Shown here: positions 43,215-52,726 of the stretch, one piece after another
How the letters are laid out: each line of letters starts with the position of its first letter
How positions within the stretch are numbered: position 1 is the stretch's first letter
NCBI RefSeq assembly: GCF_014202695.1
Contig: NZ_JACHHH010000007.1
Span: forward strand, 110,225-174,224
Origin: Oribacterium sinus
Lineage (GTDB): Bacteria > Bacillota > Clostridia > Lachnospirales > Lachnospiraceae
Length of the DNA: 64,000 nt
Direction: 5' to 3'
Translations under genes and position numbers: made by a program
Notes under the pieces: generated by a model
What the model was told of the DNA's origin: nothing
Databases searched by the model: none
Seen by the model: the letters and a program-made list of their open reading frames with translations, nothing else

Positions 43215-44465
43215 TTATTCCTCTGAACCGGAATTTACACGAAGGTAATGGAATACTCTCCTTCCGGTTTCATCCTCGAAGGCGGAAAGACGAGCCAGAA
43301 AATCTTCTTCGAAAAGAATATCGGAAATGATGGCAAATTCATCCTTTCGTCCGGGAAGAACATGAACCTTTACCTTTCCATCCTCTACGAAGTAGCTCTT
43401 TAACTCCTTCTCAATTCCTTCTTCCGTCCCTTCAACGCGAAGAAAATAACGGAAAGCATTTCCGCCCATGGGCTCTATTTCAATCATTTTATCGGACCAG
43501 CCGATTCCTTGGAAATTACTTTTATGACGCACTGCCGCAATAATATCGGAAACTACCGCACTGGCAGTAGGCAGCTTACCGGCTCCCATGCCATAAAGCA
43601 TGGTGGTTCCCAGGCAATTTCCTACGATACGAATCCCGTTATACACTCCATTTACCGGATAGAGAGGATCCTGCTCTTCCACCATCATGGGGGCTACATA
43701 AGCAAAATACTTGTCCTCCACAGTCTGTACGGAACCCAAAAGCTTAATGCTGTATCCTAAGGCCTTGGCGTAAGCCATATCAATATCACTGACATTACGG
43801 ATTCCTTCCGTGTAAATGTCCTCGTGGCGGCAACGATTGCCGGAGGTCATGGAAAGGAGGATGGCAGTCTTTCTGGAAGTATCAAAGCCATCGATATCCG
43901 CAGAGGGATCTCTTTCCGCATAGCCCAGTCTTTGTGCTTCCTTCAAGGTGTCCTCAAAGCTGGAGCCTTCCTCTCTCATCTTAGTTAAGATAAAGTTAGT
44001 GGTACCGTTTAAAATACCGGTGATTTCTGTCACATTTTCTCCGGCATAGTTATGGTAAAGGGTACGAATAACCGGAATTCCGCCACCTACGGAAGCCTCG
44101 AAATAGAAGTTACAGTTATGCTCCTTAGCAGTTCGAATCAGCTTGGAACCGCAGGCATCCACCACCGCCTTGTTGGAGCTTACCACATGCTTGCCCTTTT
44201 CCAGACAGCTTTTAATATACTCGTAAGCCGGATGAATTCCTCCGATAGATTCCACCACCAGCTCCACTTCCGGATCATTTTCAATGACGGAAAAATCTGT
44301 AGTGACTAAGGCATCCTCCACACCGGGAATATGCTCTTTTCTGGCCAGAATATACTTTATTTCAATATTTTCTCCGCCCTTTTTCTCAATCTGTGCCCTA
44401 TTCATATCCAGCACTTCTTTCACGCCGGATCCGATGGTTCCGTAGCCCATGATGGCAATCTTCAT
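43215..44465 (-). CDS. hom: Homoserine dehydrogenase
   Basis: NAD(P)H-dependent enzyme of threonine and methionine synthesis. 416 residues. It starts MKIAIMGYGTIGSGVKEVLD (Rossmann glycines). The catalytic domain contains FYFEASVGGGIPVIRTL, GILNGTTNFILTKM and GYAERDPSADIDGFD. A C-terminal region of about 80 residues resembles an ACT-type regulatory domain (YFLRVEGTEEGIEKELKSYF). Its product feeds the O-acetylhomoserine sulfhydrylase encoded at 19000-20304. A monofunctional enzyme, not fused to aspartate kinase. Confidence 0.96.
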   Translation of the reverse strand: MKIAIMGYGTIGSGVKEVLDMNRAQIEKKGGENIEIKYILARKEHIPGVEDALVTTDFSVIENDPEVELVVESIGGIHPAYEYIKSCLEKGKHVVSSNKAVVDACGSKLIRTAKEHNCNFYFEASVGGGIPVIRTLYHNYAGENVTEITGILNGTTNFILTKMREEGSSFEDTLKEAQRLGYAERDPSADIDGFDTSRKTAILLSMTSGNRCRHEDIYTEGIRNVSDIDMAYAKALGYSIKLLGSVQTVEDKYFAYVAPMMVEEQDPLYPVNGVYNGIRIVGNCLGTTMLYGMGAGKLPTASAVVSDIIAAVRHKSNFQGIGWSDKMIEIEPMGGNAFRYFLRVEGTEEGIEKELKSYFVEDGKVKVHVLPGRKDEFAIISDILFEEDFLARLSAFEDETGRRVFHYLRVNSGSEE

Positions 44466-44506
44466 CTCATTCGCCCCTTTCTTCTCCTAAGAAACTTTTC
44501 CCATTT

Positions 44507-45643
44507 TTAGTCATTTCCCGCAATCTTTCGATCCGGACAGCCCAACTGCATCCACTTCAGATAAGCGGAAATGAAACGATCGATATCTCCATCCAAAACC
44601 GCATCCGTATTGCCGCTTTCTTCTCCTGTACGCAGGTCTTTTACCATACGATATGGCTGTAAAACATAAGAACGAATCTGGGATCCCCAGCCGTTATCCT
44701 TTACTTCTCCTCGAATGCCCGCAAGCTTCGCTTCCTGCTCTTCCTTTTCCTTCAGATAAAGCTTAGTCTTTAACATCTGCATGGCCTTGTTTTTGTTCTG
44801 AATCTGAGAACGTTCCTCCTGACAGGCTGCCACAAAGCCGGTGGGAATATGAATCAAACGAACTGCAGAGGAGGTCTTGTTAATATGCTGTCCACCTGCA
44901 CCGGAGGCACGGAATACCTCCATCTTAATGTCCTCTTCCCGAATATCAATGTCGATATCCGTCTCGATATCCGGCATAACGTCACAGGATACAAAGGAGG
45001 TCTGCCGCTTTCCCTGGGCATTAAAGGGAGAAATACGAACCAAGCGATGGATGCCGGACTCAGAGCGAAGGTAGCCGTAGGCATATTCTCCCACAACTTC
45101 CATAGTAACGGACTTTATGCCGGCTTCATCTCCATCCAGATAATCCAAGATTTTCACTGTAAAGCCATGTCTCTCCGCCCATCGGGTATACATCCGGTAG
45201 AGAATGCCTGCCCAGTCATTGGCCTCCGTCCCGCCTGCTCCGGCATTTAAGCGAAGGATAACGTTCATGCTGTCATATTCTCCGGACAAAAGGAGGGTGG
45301 TATTCATCTGATCCAATCTTTCGGAAAAGCTTTCCAGTAATTCCCGAATCTCCGGAATTACGGAATCATCATTTTCCTCTTTTCCCATCTGAATCAGGGC
45401 TTCAATATCCTCATAATTGCCTTTTAGCGCAGTAAAGCCTTCCAGCTCATCCTTCAAATGTCTCGCCTCTGTGGAAAGCTTGTTGGCCTTCTCCGGATCC
45501 CCCCAAAAATCAGGTTCCTCCATCATACGGTCCAACTCTATGATTCTTTTTCTCTTGGTATCCAAGTCCAGAGCAGCTTCCAACTGCTGTAAGGGCTCTT
45601 CCTTGGAGGAAAGTTCTGATTTAAATTGATCAAACTCAATCAC
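44507..45643 (-). CDS. prfB: Peptide chain release factor 2, without programmed frameshift
   Basis: Class I release factor for UGA and UAA codons. 378 residues. The stop-recognition motif region is RISPFNAQGKRQTSF and the catalytic GGQ is in ASGAGGQHINKTSSAVRL. Most bacterial prfB genes carry an in-frame UGA near codon 25 that needs a +1 shift; here the frame is continuous from MIEFDQFKSELS through AALDLDTKRKRIIELDRM, so the autoregulatory shift is absent. It is downstream of secA, as is common in Firmicutes. Confidence 0.96.
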   Translation of the reverse strand: MIEFDQFKSELSSKEEPLQQLEAALDLDTKRKRIIELDRMMEEPDFWGDPEKANKLSTEARHLKDELEGFTALKGNYEDIEALIQMGKEENDDSVIPEIRELLESFSERLDQMNTTLLLSGEYDSMNVILRLNAGAGGTEANDWAGILYRMYTRWAERHGFTVKILDYLDGDEAGIKSVTMEVVGEYAYGYLRSESGIHRLVRISPFNAQGKRQTSFVSCDVMPDIETDIDIDIREEDIKMEVFRASGAGGQHINKTSSAVRLIHIPTGFVAACQEERSQIQNKNKAMQMLKTKLYLKEKEEQEAKLAGIRGEVKDNGWGSQIRSYVLQPYRMVKDLRTGEESGNTDAVLDGDIDRFISAYLKWMQLGCPDRKIAGND

Positions 45644-45740
45644 AGAGGCTCCTTTCTCATGCTCTTCTTACTATACTTTCTCGATTTCTTCTTGCTATTT
45701 AATCCTTATTTTTTACTGCAGTAACTCTTCTTTTCGGGAA

Positions 45741-48326
45741 TTAGTCCTTCTGATAGAGGTTGGCGCCGTGACACTGCTTATACTTCTTTCCGGAACCGCA
45801 GGGGCATGGGTCGTTGGGATAAATCTTTCTTCCTTCTCTTTGCTTCGGACTTCTAACCGCAGACTCATCTCTGTTGGTAGCCAGAGGCTTTGCCACCTGC
45901 TCTCTTTCCACCTTCTGCTCCAGCTTAATCTGGTACAGCACTCTGATGGTTTCTTCCTGAATACTTCTCATCATATTCTGGAACATCTCATAGCCGGCAA
46001 TCTTGTACTCTACCAAGGGATCCTTCTGTCCGTAAGCCTGCAAACCGATACCGTCTCTTAGGATATCCATGTCATCAATATGGCTCATCCACTTCTGATC
46101 CATAACCTTCAGAAGAATTACTCGCTCAGCCTCACGCATCTGCTCCGGATTCGGAAACTCCGCCTCTTTCTGCTCATAAAGGCGAATGGCTTCTTCCTTC
46201 AGTCTCTGGCTCAGCTCATCTCCGGTCATGTTCTCATATTCCTCTTCCGTAAGTCTTAACTTCTTTAAAGGAATAATGCTCATCAGGGTGTCATTTAAGC
46301 CGGACAAATCCCATTCCTTGGGGGTCTGTCCCTCTCCGATACACTCGGCAACATAATTATCCACTGTATCCGTGATAAAGCGTACGATGAGAGGACGCAT
46401 ATTGTCCCCTTCCAATACCTTTTCTCTCTCGGTATAGATAACATCTCTTTGATCGTTGTTGACCTCATCATACTTTAAGAGGTTTTCACGGATGCCGTAG
46501 TTATTTAACTCAATCTTTTCCTGAGCCTTGGCAATGGCATTGGAAAGCATCTTATGGTGAATCTGTTCTCCATCCGGTACACCCAGAGCCTCAAACATAC
46601 CCATCAATCTTTCGGAACCGAAGAGACGCATCAAATCATCTTCCAGGGAAATAAAGAACTGGGACTGTCCCGGGTCTCCCTGTCTTCCGGCACGACCTCT
46701 TAACTGATTGTCGATTCTTCGAGACTCGTGACGCTCCGTACCTACAATATGAAGACCGCCGGCAGCCTTTGCCTCATCATCCAGTTTAATATCGGTACCA
46801 CGACCCGCCATGTTGGTGGCAATGGTTACCGCACCGTGTACACCGGCCTCTGCTACGATAGCCGCCTCCTGCTCATGGAACTTGGCGTTTAAGACATTGT
46901 GCTTAATACCTCTCTTCCGAAGCATGGAGGATAAAAGCTCGGATGTTTCGATGGCAATGGTACCCACCAGTACCGGAGCTCCGGTCTCGTGGATAGCCTG
47001 AATCTCATCCACCACCGCCTGGAACTTCTCCTTCTTAGACTTATATACCGCATCATCCAAATCAATTCTCTGTACCGGTCTGTTGGTAGGAATCTGGATA
47101 ACGTCCATGGAGTAAATGTTTCGAAACTCCTTTTCCTCGGTCTGTGCAGTACCGGTCATTCCGGCCTTCTTCTTGAACTTGTTGAAGAAGTTCTGGAAGG
47201 TAATGGTAGCCAAGGTTCTGGACTCTCTCTTTACCTGTACATGCTCCTTGGCCTCGATTGCCTGATGTAAGCCGTCAGAATAACGACGACCGTTCATGAT
47301 ACGGCCGGTAAATTCATCAACGATTAAAACCTCGTCATCCTTTACTACATAGTCCTTATCTCTAAACATCAGATTATGCGCTCTTAAAGCCAGGATAATG
47401 TTGTGCTGGATTTCCAGATTCTCCGCATCCGCAAGGTTTTGAATATGGAAGTACTTCTCTACCTTCTCCACACCCTGCTGGGTAAGGTTTACGGTCTTTT
47501 CCTTCTCATTAACGATAAAATCTCCGGTTTCTTCAATTTCCTCTCCCAAAATTGCATTAATTTTGGAAAATTCCGCAGACTCTTCTCCTCTTTCCAGCTG
47601 TTGTGCCAAAATGTCACAAAGCTCATAGAGCTTGGTAGACTTTCCGGACTGTCCGGAAATAATCAAAGGTGTTCTTGCCTCGTCGATTAAAACAGAGTCC
47701 ACCTCATCGATGATACAATAATTCAAGCCTCGAAGCACCTGCTGACTCTTGTAAATTGCCATATTGTCTCTCAGGTAATCAAAGCCCAATTCATTGTTGG
47801 TCACATAGGTAATATCACAAGCATAGGCTGCCTGTCTTTCCTCTGTGGACATCTCATTCAAAACCGTACCGACGGTTAAACCAAGGTAACGATGCACTCT
47901 TCCCATCCACTCGGAGTCACGCTTTGCCAGGTAATCGTTTACGGTAACGACATGAACGCCATTGCCGGCAAGCGCATTCAAATAAGCGGGGCAGGTAGAC
48001 ACCAGGGTCTTTCCTTCTCCCGTTCTCATCTCCGCAATACGTCCCTGATGAAGAACGATTCCACCAATCAGCTGTACGGGGAAATGTTCCATACCCAGCT
48101 CTCTCTTAGCCGCTTCTCTAACGGTAGCAAAGGCTTCGGGCAATAAGTCATCCAGGGTTTCTCCCTGTGCCAAGCGGTTTTTAAATTTCTCTGTCTGCCC
48201 CTTAAGCTCTTCCTCCGACATAGCTGCCATAGTGCTTTGTAAAGAAAGGATTTTATCCAGCTTAGGTTGAATCAGCTTTAATTCTCTCTGTGAGTGGGTA
48301 CCAAATATTTTCTCGAAAAGATTCAT
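45741..48326 (-). CDS. secA: Preprotein translocase ATPase SecA
   Basis: Motor of the Sec export pathway at the cytoplasmic membrane. The start is ATG at 48326 ([12 protein letters not shown]), as AAGGAG precedes it at 9 bases; an upstream ATG in frame at 48347 lacks a ribosome site. About 861 residues. Motor motifs: [42 protein letters not shown] and [13 protein letters not shown]. The C-terminal zinc-binding SEC-C tail [14 protein letters not shown] is present. prfB follows 97 bases later. The divergent hpf starts 214 bases away. Confidence 0.98.
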   Translation of the reverse strand: MNLFEKIFGTHSQRELKLIQPKLDKILSLQSTMAAMSEEELKGQTEKFKNRLAQGETLDDLLPEAFATVREAAKRELGMEHFPVQLIGGIVLHQGRIAEMRTGEGKTLVSTCPAYLNALAGNGVHVVTVNDYLAKRDSEWMGRVHRYLGLTVGTVLNEMSTEERQAAYACDITYVTNNELGFDYLRDNMAIYKSQQVLRGLNYCIIDEVDSVLIDEARTPLIISGQSGKSTKLYELCDILAQQLERGEESAEFSKINAILGEEIEETGDFIVNEKEKTVNLTQQGVEKVEKYFHIQNLADAENLEIQHNIILALRAHNLMFRDKDYVVKDDEVLIVDEFTGRIMNGRRYSDGLHQAIEAKEHVQVKRESRTLATITFQNFFNKFKKKAGMTGTAQTEEKEFRNIYSMDVIQIPTNRPVQRIDLDDAVYKSKKEKFQAVVDEIQAIHETGAPVLVGTIAIETSELLSSMLRKRGIKHNVLNAKFHEQEAAIVAEAGVHGAVTIATNMAGRGTDIKLDDEAKAAGGLHIVGTERHESRRIDNQLRGRAGRQGDPGQSQFFISLEDDLMRLFGSERLMGMFEALGVPDGEQIHHKMLSNAIAKAQEKIELNNYGIRENLLKYDEVNNDQRDVIYTEREKVLEGDNMRPLIVRFITDTVDNYVAECIGEGQTPKEWDLSGLNDTLMSIIPLKKLRLTEEEYENMTGDELSQRLKEEAIRLYEQKEAEFPNPEQMREAERVILLKVMDQKWMSHIDDMDILRDGIGLQAYGQKDPLVEYKIAGYEMFQNMMRSIQEETIRVLYQIKLEQKVEREQVAKPLATNRDESAVRSPKQREGRKIYPNDPCPCGSGKKYKQCHGANLYQKD

Positions 48327-48540
48327 TATCCTATACTCCTTCTCCATACAATCTCTGTATGGTTCCGTATAAATCTATAACTCATAGATTCTACCATTAG
48401 TTCCAAGCTTATTCAAGGTGTTTCAGCCACACAGATTTGTTGATTATTCACAAGATTTTCATATCCTTAGATGAAAAAAAATGATATACTCAAGAAAAGA
48501 AGAAATTCTTTTGGACTACATAGAAAGGAAGGAATTTTTT

Positions 48541-49071
48541 ATGAAAATTACCATTACCGGAAGAAACCTTAGTCTAACCGATGGACTAAAAAATGGCGTG
48601 GAGAAGAAGTTAGGGAAGCTGGATAAGTTTTTCCAGGCGGAAACCCCCTGTAACGTAACACTTTCTACCCAAAAGGATATGCAAAAGATCGAGGTAACCA
48701 TCCCCGTAAAGGGAAGCGTAATCCGTGCAGAGGAAGCTACCGAAGATATGTACCAGTCCATTGATCTTGTGGTGGATGTTCTGGAGCGGCAGATTCGTAA
48801 ATACAAGAACAAATTAATTCAGCGTCATCAGGCAGGTTCCGACTTTAGTTCGGAATTCATCGATGAGAAGCCGGCACAGGACGAGGAAGAAATCAAGATT
48901 GTTCGTACCAAGCACATTGATTTAAAGCCTATGACTGCAGAAGAAGCTTGCTTGCAGATGGAGCTTCTGGGACACAGCTTCTTTGTTTTCCAGGACGGCA
49001 ACACCGGCAAGGTCAATGTAGTCTATAAGAGAAAGGCCAACAGCTACGGCTTAATCGAGCCGGAGGAATAA
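48541..49071 (+). CDS. hpf: Ribosome hibernation promoting factor, long form
   Basis: Dimerises 70S ribosomes into inactive 100S particles in stationary phase. The start is ATG at 48541 (MKITITGRNLSLTDGLK) behind GAAAGGAAGG; upstream in-frame codons are unsupported. 176 residues. N-terminal ribosome-binding domain followed by linker and the long-form C-terminal domain IVRTKHIDLKPMTAEEACLQ and GHSFFVFQDGNTGKVNVVY. hpf beside secA is the standard Firmicutes arrangement, though here the two are divergent. Confidence 0.96.
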   Translation: MKITITGRNLSLTDGLKNGVEKKLGKLDKFFQAETPCNVTLSTQKDMQKIEVTIPVKGSVIRAEEATEDMYQSIDLVVDVLERQIRKYKNKLIQRHQAGSDFSSEFIDEKPAQDEEEIKIVRTKHIDLKPMTAEEACLQMELLGHSFFVFQDGNTGKVNVVYKRKANSYGLIEPEE

Positions 49072-49088
49072 TACCTTAAAATATTTAA

Positions 49089-49114
49089 AAGGGAGCTGTA
49101 CAGCTCCCTTTTTT
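49089..49114. terminator. Bidirectional terminator after hpf
   Basis: AAGGGAGCTGT and ACAGCTCCCTT, a perfect 22-base palindrome, followed by TTTT on the plus strand. The T run overlaps the stop codon of the convergent O-antigen-ligase-like gene, so it may serve both. Confidence 0.9.
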
Positions 49115-50723
49115 ATTCCGCTCTCTTTCCGGCAATTCCCAAAAAGCACAGAAGCATCACAATGGGCATCACAATGGGTACCGCAATGTTAATGCCGGCC
49201 TGAGTGAGATAAGCCAGATAAGCCAGGCTTACCGCAAAGGGAAAGGCATTTTGTCCGAACGTTGCTTCCACTGAATTCTCAGTCTCTTTCTTCCAAAACA
49301 CGGTGAAGATATTTTTCAGTAAAAAAAGATAGGCTAAAAGTCCAAAAACACCGATGGTCAAAAGCAAATTCAGATATTCATTATGAATACTGTCAATCAG
49401 TCCCATACCGGCCTGTTCCACTTCTACCTTATAATTGTCATTCGTCAGCATAAAATAACCGTCCGGCCCATAGCCGAAAAGTCTCTTAAGCATAGGCATC
49501 CTGTCTCGGAAGTATTCCATACCCATCCTCCAGATAAAGCCTCTGCCGGTTCCCCAGGAATCATCAAAGCGTAAAAATTGGCTGAACTGTTCCAGCACCG
49601 GATAGCGATGCATCACATTTACATCATAGATGGCATAGGCTCCTGCCATGAAGAACAGGATTAAAAGCAGGACATAAAGCCTCTTGAAAAGCTTCATGGA
49701 CAATTCCTTCTTGCTGAATCTTCCCAAAGCCCAAAGGATACCGGTGAGTCCCATCCCCAGGTAAGGAAGAACTGTCTTTCCCATGGAAAAGAGAAATCCC
49801 GGTGGAGAAATCTGCAGAATGCTTTGTCCCTTTCCGGCAAAAAGCACGGAAAGCTTCAAAGAAAGGAAAAATAAGAAATACACGGAAAGACAGGTTCCGA
49901 AGCTTTTGTTATCCTCCCAGCTAAAAAACGGTAGGACCAGAAAAACAAAGAAGTAGCCGATGACTGCGTTGTCGCTACTTCCGAAGATTGTAGCAATGTG
50001 GCAAAGCAGCATCATTCCCATAAAAAAGTGCTTCCAGCGAAGCTCCTTCTCCTGCAAATATAAACCGGTATAGAGGCAGGCATAAAATAAAACAAGGCTA
50101 GTATAGCCGTTGATATTGCCCACAGGTCCCGCGAACATCGCCCACTTGGATAAGTCCGAAACATTGTCGAAGAAATGCATATAGTTCATCATGTAAAAAT
50201 CGCTGATTCCCCATAAGCACTGTAAAACCACGCCTACAGAAAACAGGAGAAGATGAAACTTTTTAAAGCGATAAAATCGACTAAGGCCAAGATACACCGT
50301 AAAGAAAAGCAGCCAGCTCAGAACTCCCATATATCTTCCCGTACTTCCCCACCAGGTTTCGTAAGGATATCCGGAAAGGAACATGGAAAGGAAAAAGAGA
50401 AGAATCAGAACACAAAAGGGAAGATCCGTAGCAAACAAGGGCTTTTTCTTTCCCTCTTCCTTCTTCCAAAAAAGAGAAGGAAGAATCTCTTTTCGTTCTT
50501 CCTTCTTTAGGGTCAAAGAATATAAAGCCACAAAGGCAAAAAGCAGTACGGAAAAAACACTGCTGCAAATCCAGAAAAAATCAAAACGAGCCTGGAGAAT
50601 ATCAAAGTATTTGTCCCGAGAATAGAGAGGGAAAAGCAAAAGCATCAAGGCAAGGTAAAGTAAACAAATTCCATTTCCGATTGTATAAAAGTCTCTTTTG
50701 GCCTTTGAGTCCTTTAGTTCCAT
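49113..50723 (-). CDS. O-antigen ligase/polymerase-like membrane protein
   Basis: Polytopic membrane protein of about 536 residues with roughly twelve helices. The C-terminal part has the Wzy/WaaL signature region: RGFIWRMGMEYFRDRMP, then GLIDSIHNEYLNLLLTIGVFG with the conserved His-Asn, between two helix groups. The start is ATG at 50723 (MELKDSKAKRDF), since GAGGGAGAGCT precedes it; a longer frame to 50747 lacks a ribosome site. With the LCP protein and the initiating sugar transferase just upstream it likely polymerises or ligates an extracellular glycan. The exact reaction is inferred. Confidence 0.8.
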   Translation of the reverse strand: MELKDSKAKRDFYTIGNGICLLYLALMLLLFPLYSRDKYFDILQARFDFFWICSSVFSVLLFAFVALYSLTLKKEERKEILPSLFWKKEEGKKKPLFATDLPFCVLILLFFLSMFLSGYPYETWWGSTGRYMGVLSWLLFFTVYLGLSRFYRFKKFHLLLFSVGVVLQCLWGISDFYMMNYMHFFDNVSDLSKWAMFAGPVGNINGYTSLVLFYACLYTGLYLQEKELRWKHFFMGMMLLCHIATIFGSSDNAVIGYFFVFLVLPFFSWEDNKSFGTCLSVYFLFFLSLKLSVLFAGKGQSILQISPPGFLFSMGKTVLPYLGMGLTGILWALGRFSKKELSMKLFKRLYVLLLILFFMAGAYAIYDVNVMHRYPVLEQFSQFLRFDDSWGTGRGFIWRMGMEYFRDRMPMLKRLFGYGPDGYFMLTNDNYKVEVEQAGMGLIDSIHNEYLNLLLTIGVFGLLAYLFLLKNIFTVFWKKETENSVEATFGQNAFPFAVSLAYLAYLTQAGINIAVPIVMPIVMLLCFLGIAGKRAE

Positions 50724-50760
50724 AGCTCTCCCTCTTCCCTCATTCATTTTCTACAAAACA

Positions 50761-52653
50761 CTAATCTACAATATCACCCGGTCCCGGATTCTCTCCGGAA
50801 TTTGCGGAGCTTGCTGCAGTAGGCGGATTATTACCTATGCTCGGCTCTGCATTATTTTCCTTTTTCTTTGTTTCTTCCACGGATTTCTTCGTCTCTTCGT
50901 TGGATTTCTTACTTTCTTCCGTGATTTTTTTATTTTCTCCCGCAGTACTTTCTTCCGTGTACTGAATCTCGCCCTTTTTGCTCTCTTTTGTTTCCTGCTT
51001 GGATTCGGAATTCTTTGTACTTTCTACGGTTTTTCCGTTGCTGTCCGTCTCTGTTTTGGATTTCTTGGACTCGGAGCTTTCCTCGGACTGAGATTTCTTC
51101 TTTCCGCTTTCTTCCGTGGAGCTCTTCTTCTTTTTACTATTCTCTTCTTCCTCTCTGTCTTCTGAGGATTTCTTCTTTTTGGAGCTGCTGTCGCTGTCTC
51201 CTCTTCCGTTCTTATAGCTTCCGGAATCCTCCGCAATCTTGTCACTGTAGGTCCAGACTGCAGCGGAGGGCTTATAATTCGTATCATTAAAGAGATAAGC
51301 ATGAAGCTTGGTTACATTGGAGGCTAAGCTCTGGGGAATAACGCAATCTCCCTTCTTACCCATCATTTGTGTGGTCAAATCATAAGGGAAGCCTTCAGAA
51401 CCTACAATATTATAACGATTAACACCCTTGGCCAGCTCTAAAATATCTCCCACATCCACATTAAAGGCAATCTGAGGAAGAACGGTATCAATAACATTGG
51501 TCAAGGTGGCTAAATCCGCCTTTTTGGCATTGGCAAGAACCTGAGAGATAACCTCTCTTTGTCTCTTGGTCCTGGTAAAGTCATCATCCATGTATCGAAG
51601 TCTGGCATATGCTACCGCCTGTACACCGTCCAAATGCTGCATTCCCGGTCCCTTAATATACTCCGCCGCAGGATTCTTCTCATTGACCTTGGACTCAATA
51701 CTGGTCTCGTGAATATAGGCATTCATGTAACGGAATTCCTTCTGGGTAATATCAATATCCACTCCGCCCAGCATGGTAATCACATCTGCCACTGCTCTCC
51801 AGTTAAAGGTGGCATAGTGTTCAATATCCAAATCCAGGTTTTTATTGAGAGCCGCAACCGCCTGTTCCGGGCCTCCATCCGCATAGGCCTCGTTAATCTT
51901 GGCGAAACGGGAGCCTGCTGCCAGATTCAAATAGGTGTCACGGAATACGGAAGCCAGCTTAACTTCTCCTGTGCCTCTGTCGATGCAAACAATAATCTGC
52001 ACATCCGCATTGGCACCCCGGCCCACTCCGCCGTCACGGGAGTCTACACCGAAAACGGCAATGGTCCAGTAGCCCTGCATCTGCTCCTGCTTTTTGACAT
52101 CGATATTGTCATTCTTAACGTTCTTTGTATTAAACTGCACATCCGGCTTGATATTCATGTAGCGAACCACATAACCGGTACAGAAAATCATAATCAAAGT
52201 GAGAATTTCGATAACGGAAATCAGAAGAACCTTCTTCCACAAAGATTTCTTCTTTTTATTCTTCTCATCATAATACTCTTCCAGCTCTTCCTCGATCTGA
52301 TCCGGAGAATTCACCTGCAAAATATCCAAAGAACTCTTGCGCTTCTCCTCGTTTCTTTCCTTGGGAAGGGTATAGAAGTCCGGATTTTTTTCCCTCTTTC
52401 CCTCTTGGGAAAGCTTCCTATCCAAAAAAGACAGATCTTCCTTCCCCTGATCTCTTCCTGTAGGCCGGTCTTCCTGCAAGCGCTTTCCTCTTGCAATCTG
52501 TGCCTTTAAATCCTGCTCTTTCTCGGAAAAGGGAGCATTCTCCCTCTTCTTTATTTCTGACGCGTTCTTCACTTCCGCAGAAGAGCTATGATTGCTCTCT
52601 TTGTTTCCGCTATGACTATGAGGTCTTCTCCCCTTATTCTGTTCTAATGCCAC
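50761..52653 (-). CDS. LytR-CpsA-Psr (LCP) family cell-wall polymer ligase
   Basis: Attaches glycopolymers from undecaprenyl carriers to peptidoglycan. The start is GTG at 52653 because GGAGG lies 6 bases before it, giving about 630 residues. Disordered charged N-terminus of about 145 residues, one helix near 150-172 (VLLISVIEILTLIMIFC). The LCP domain carries AVFGVDSRDGGVGRG, LASVFRDTYLNLAAG, FAKINEAYADGG and YARLRYMDDDFTRTKRQREV, with the expected acidic and arginine residues. The last 150 residues or so are Lys/Ser/Glu-rich low complexity, probably a wall-spanning tail. Adjacent genes for polymerase and initiating transferase support the role. Confidence 0.92.
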   Translation of the reverse strand: MALEQNKGRRPHSHSGNKESNHSSSAEVKNASEIKKRENAPFSEKEQDLKAQIARGKRLQEDRPTGRDQGKEDLSFLDRKLSQEGKREKNPDFYTLPKERNEEKRKSSLDILQVNSPDQIEEELEEYYDEKNKKKKSLWKKVLLISVIEILTLIMIFCTGYVVRYMNIKPDVQFNTKNVKNDNIDVKKQEQMQGYWTIAVFGVDSRDGGVGRGANADVQIIVCIDRGTGEVKLASVFRDTYLNLAAGSRFAKINEAYADGGPEQAVAALNKNLDLDIEHYATFNWRAVADVITMLGGVDIDITQKEFRYMNAYIHETSIESKVNEKNPAAEYIKGPGMQHLDGVQAVAYARLRYMDDDFTRTKRQREVISQVLANAKKADLATLTNVIDTVLPQIAFNVDVGDILELAKGVNRYNIVGSEGFPYDLTTQMMGKKGDCVIPQSLASNVTKLHAYLFNDTNYKPSAAVWTYSDKIAEDSGSYKNGRGDSDSSSKKKKSSEDREEEENSKKKKSSTEESGKKKSQSEESSESKKSKTETDSNGKTVESTKNSESKQETKESKKGEIQYTEESTAGENKKITEESKKSNEETKKSVEETKKKENNAEPSIGNNPPTAASSANSGENPGPGDIVD

Positions 52654-52726
52654 ACTACTCCTCCAAATCGATTTCAAAGCTTATTTTACAGGAATCAAGG
52701 TATAATACCATGAAAACACAAAAAAA

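Noticed and set aside
51559..52509. 316-codon plus-strand ORF opposite the LCP gene
   Set aside because: It is the mirror frame of the LCP domain coding sequence; the LCP motifs on the minus strand decide.
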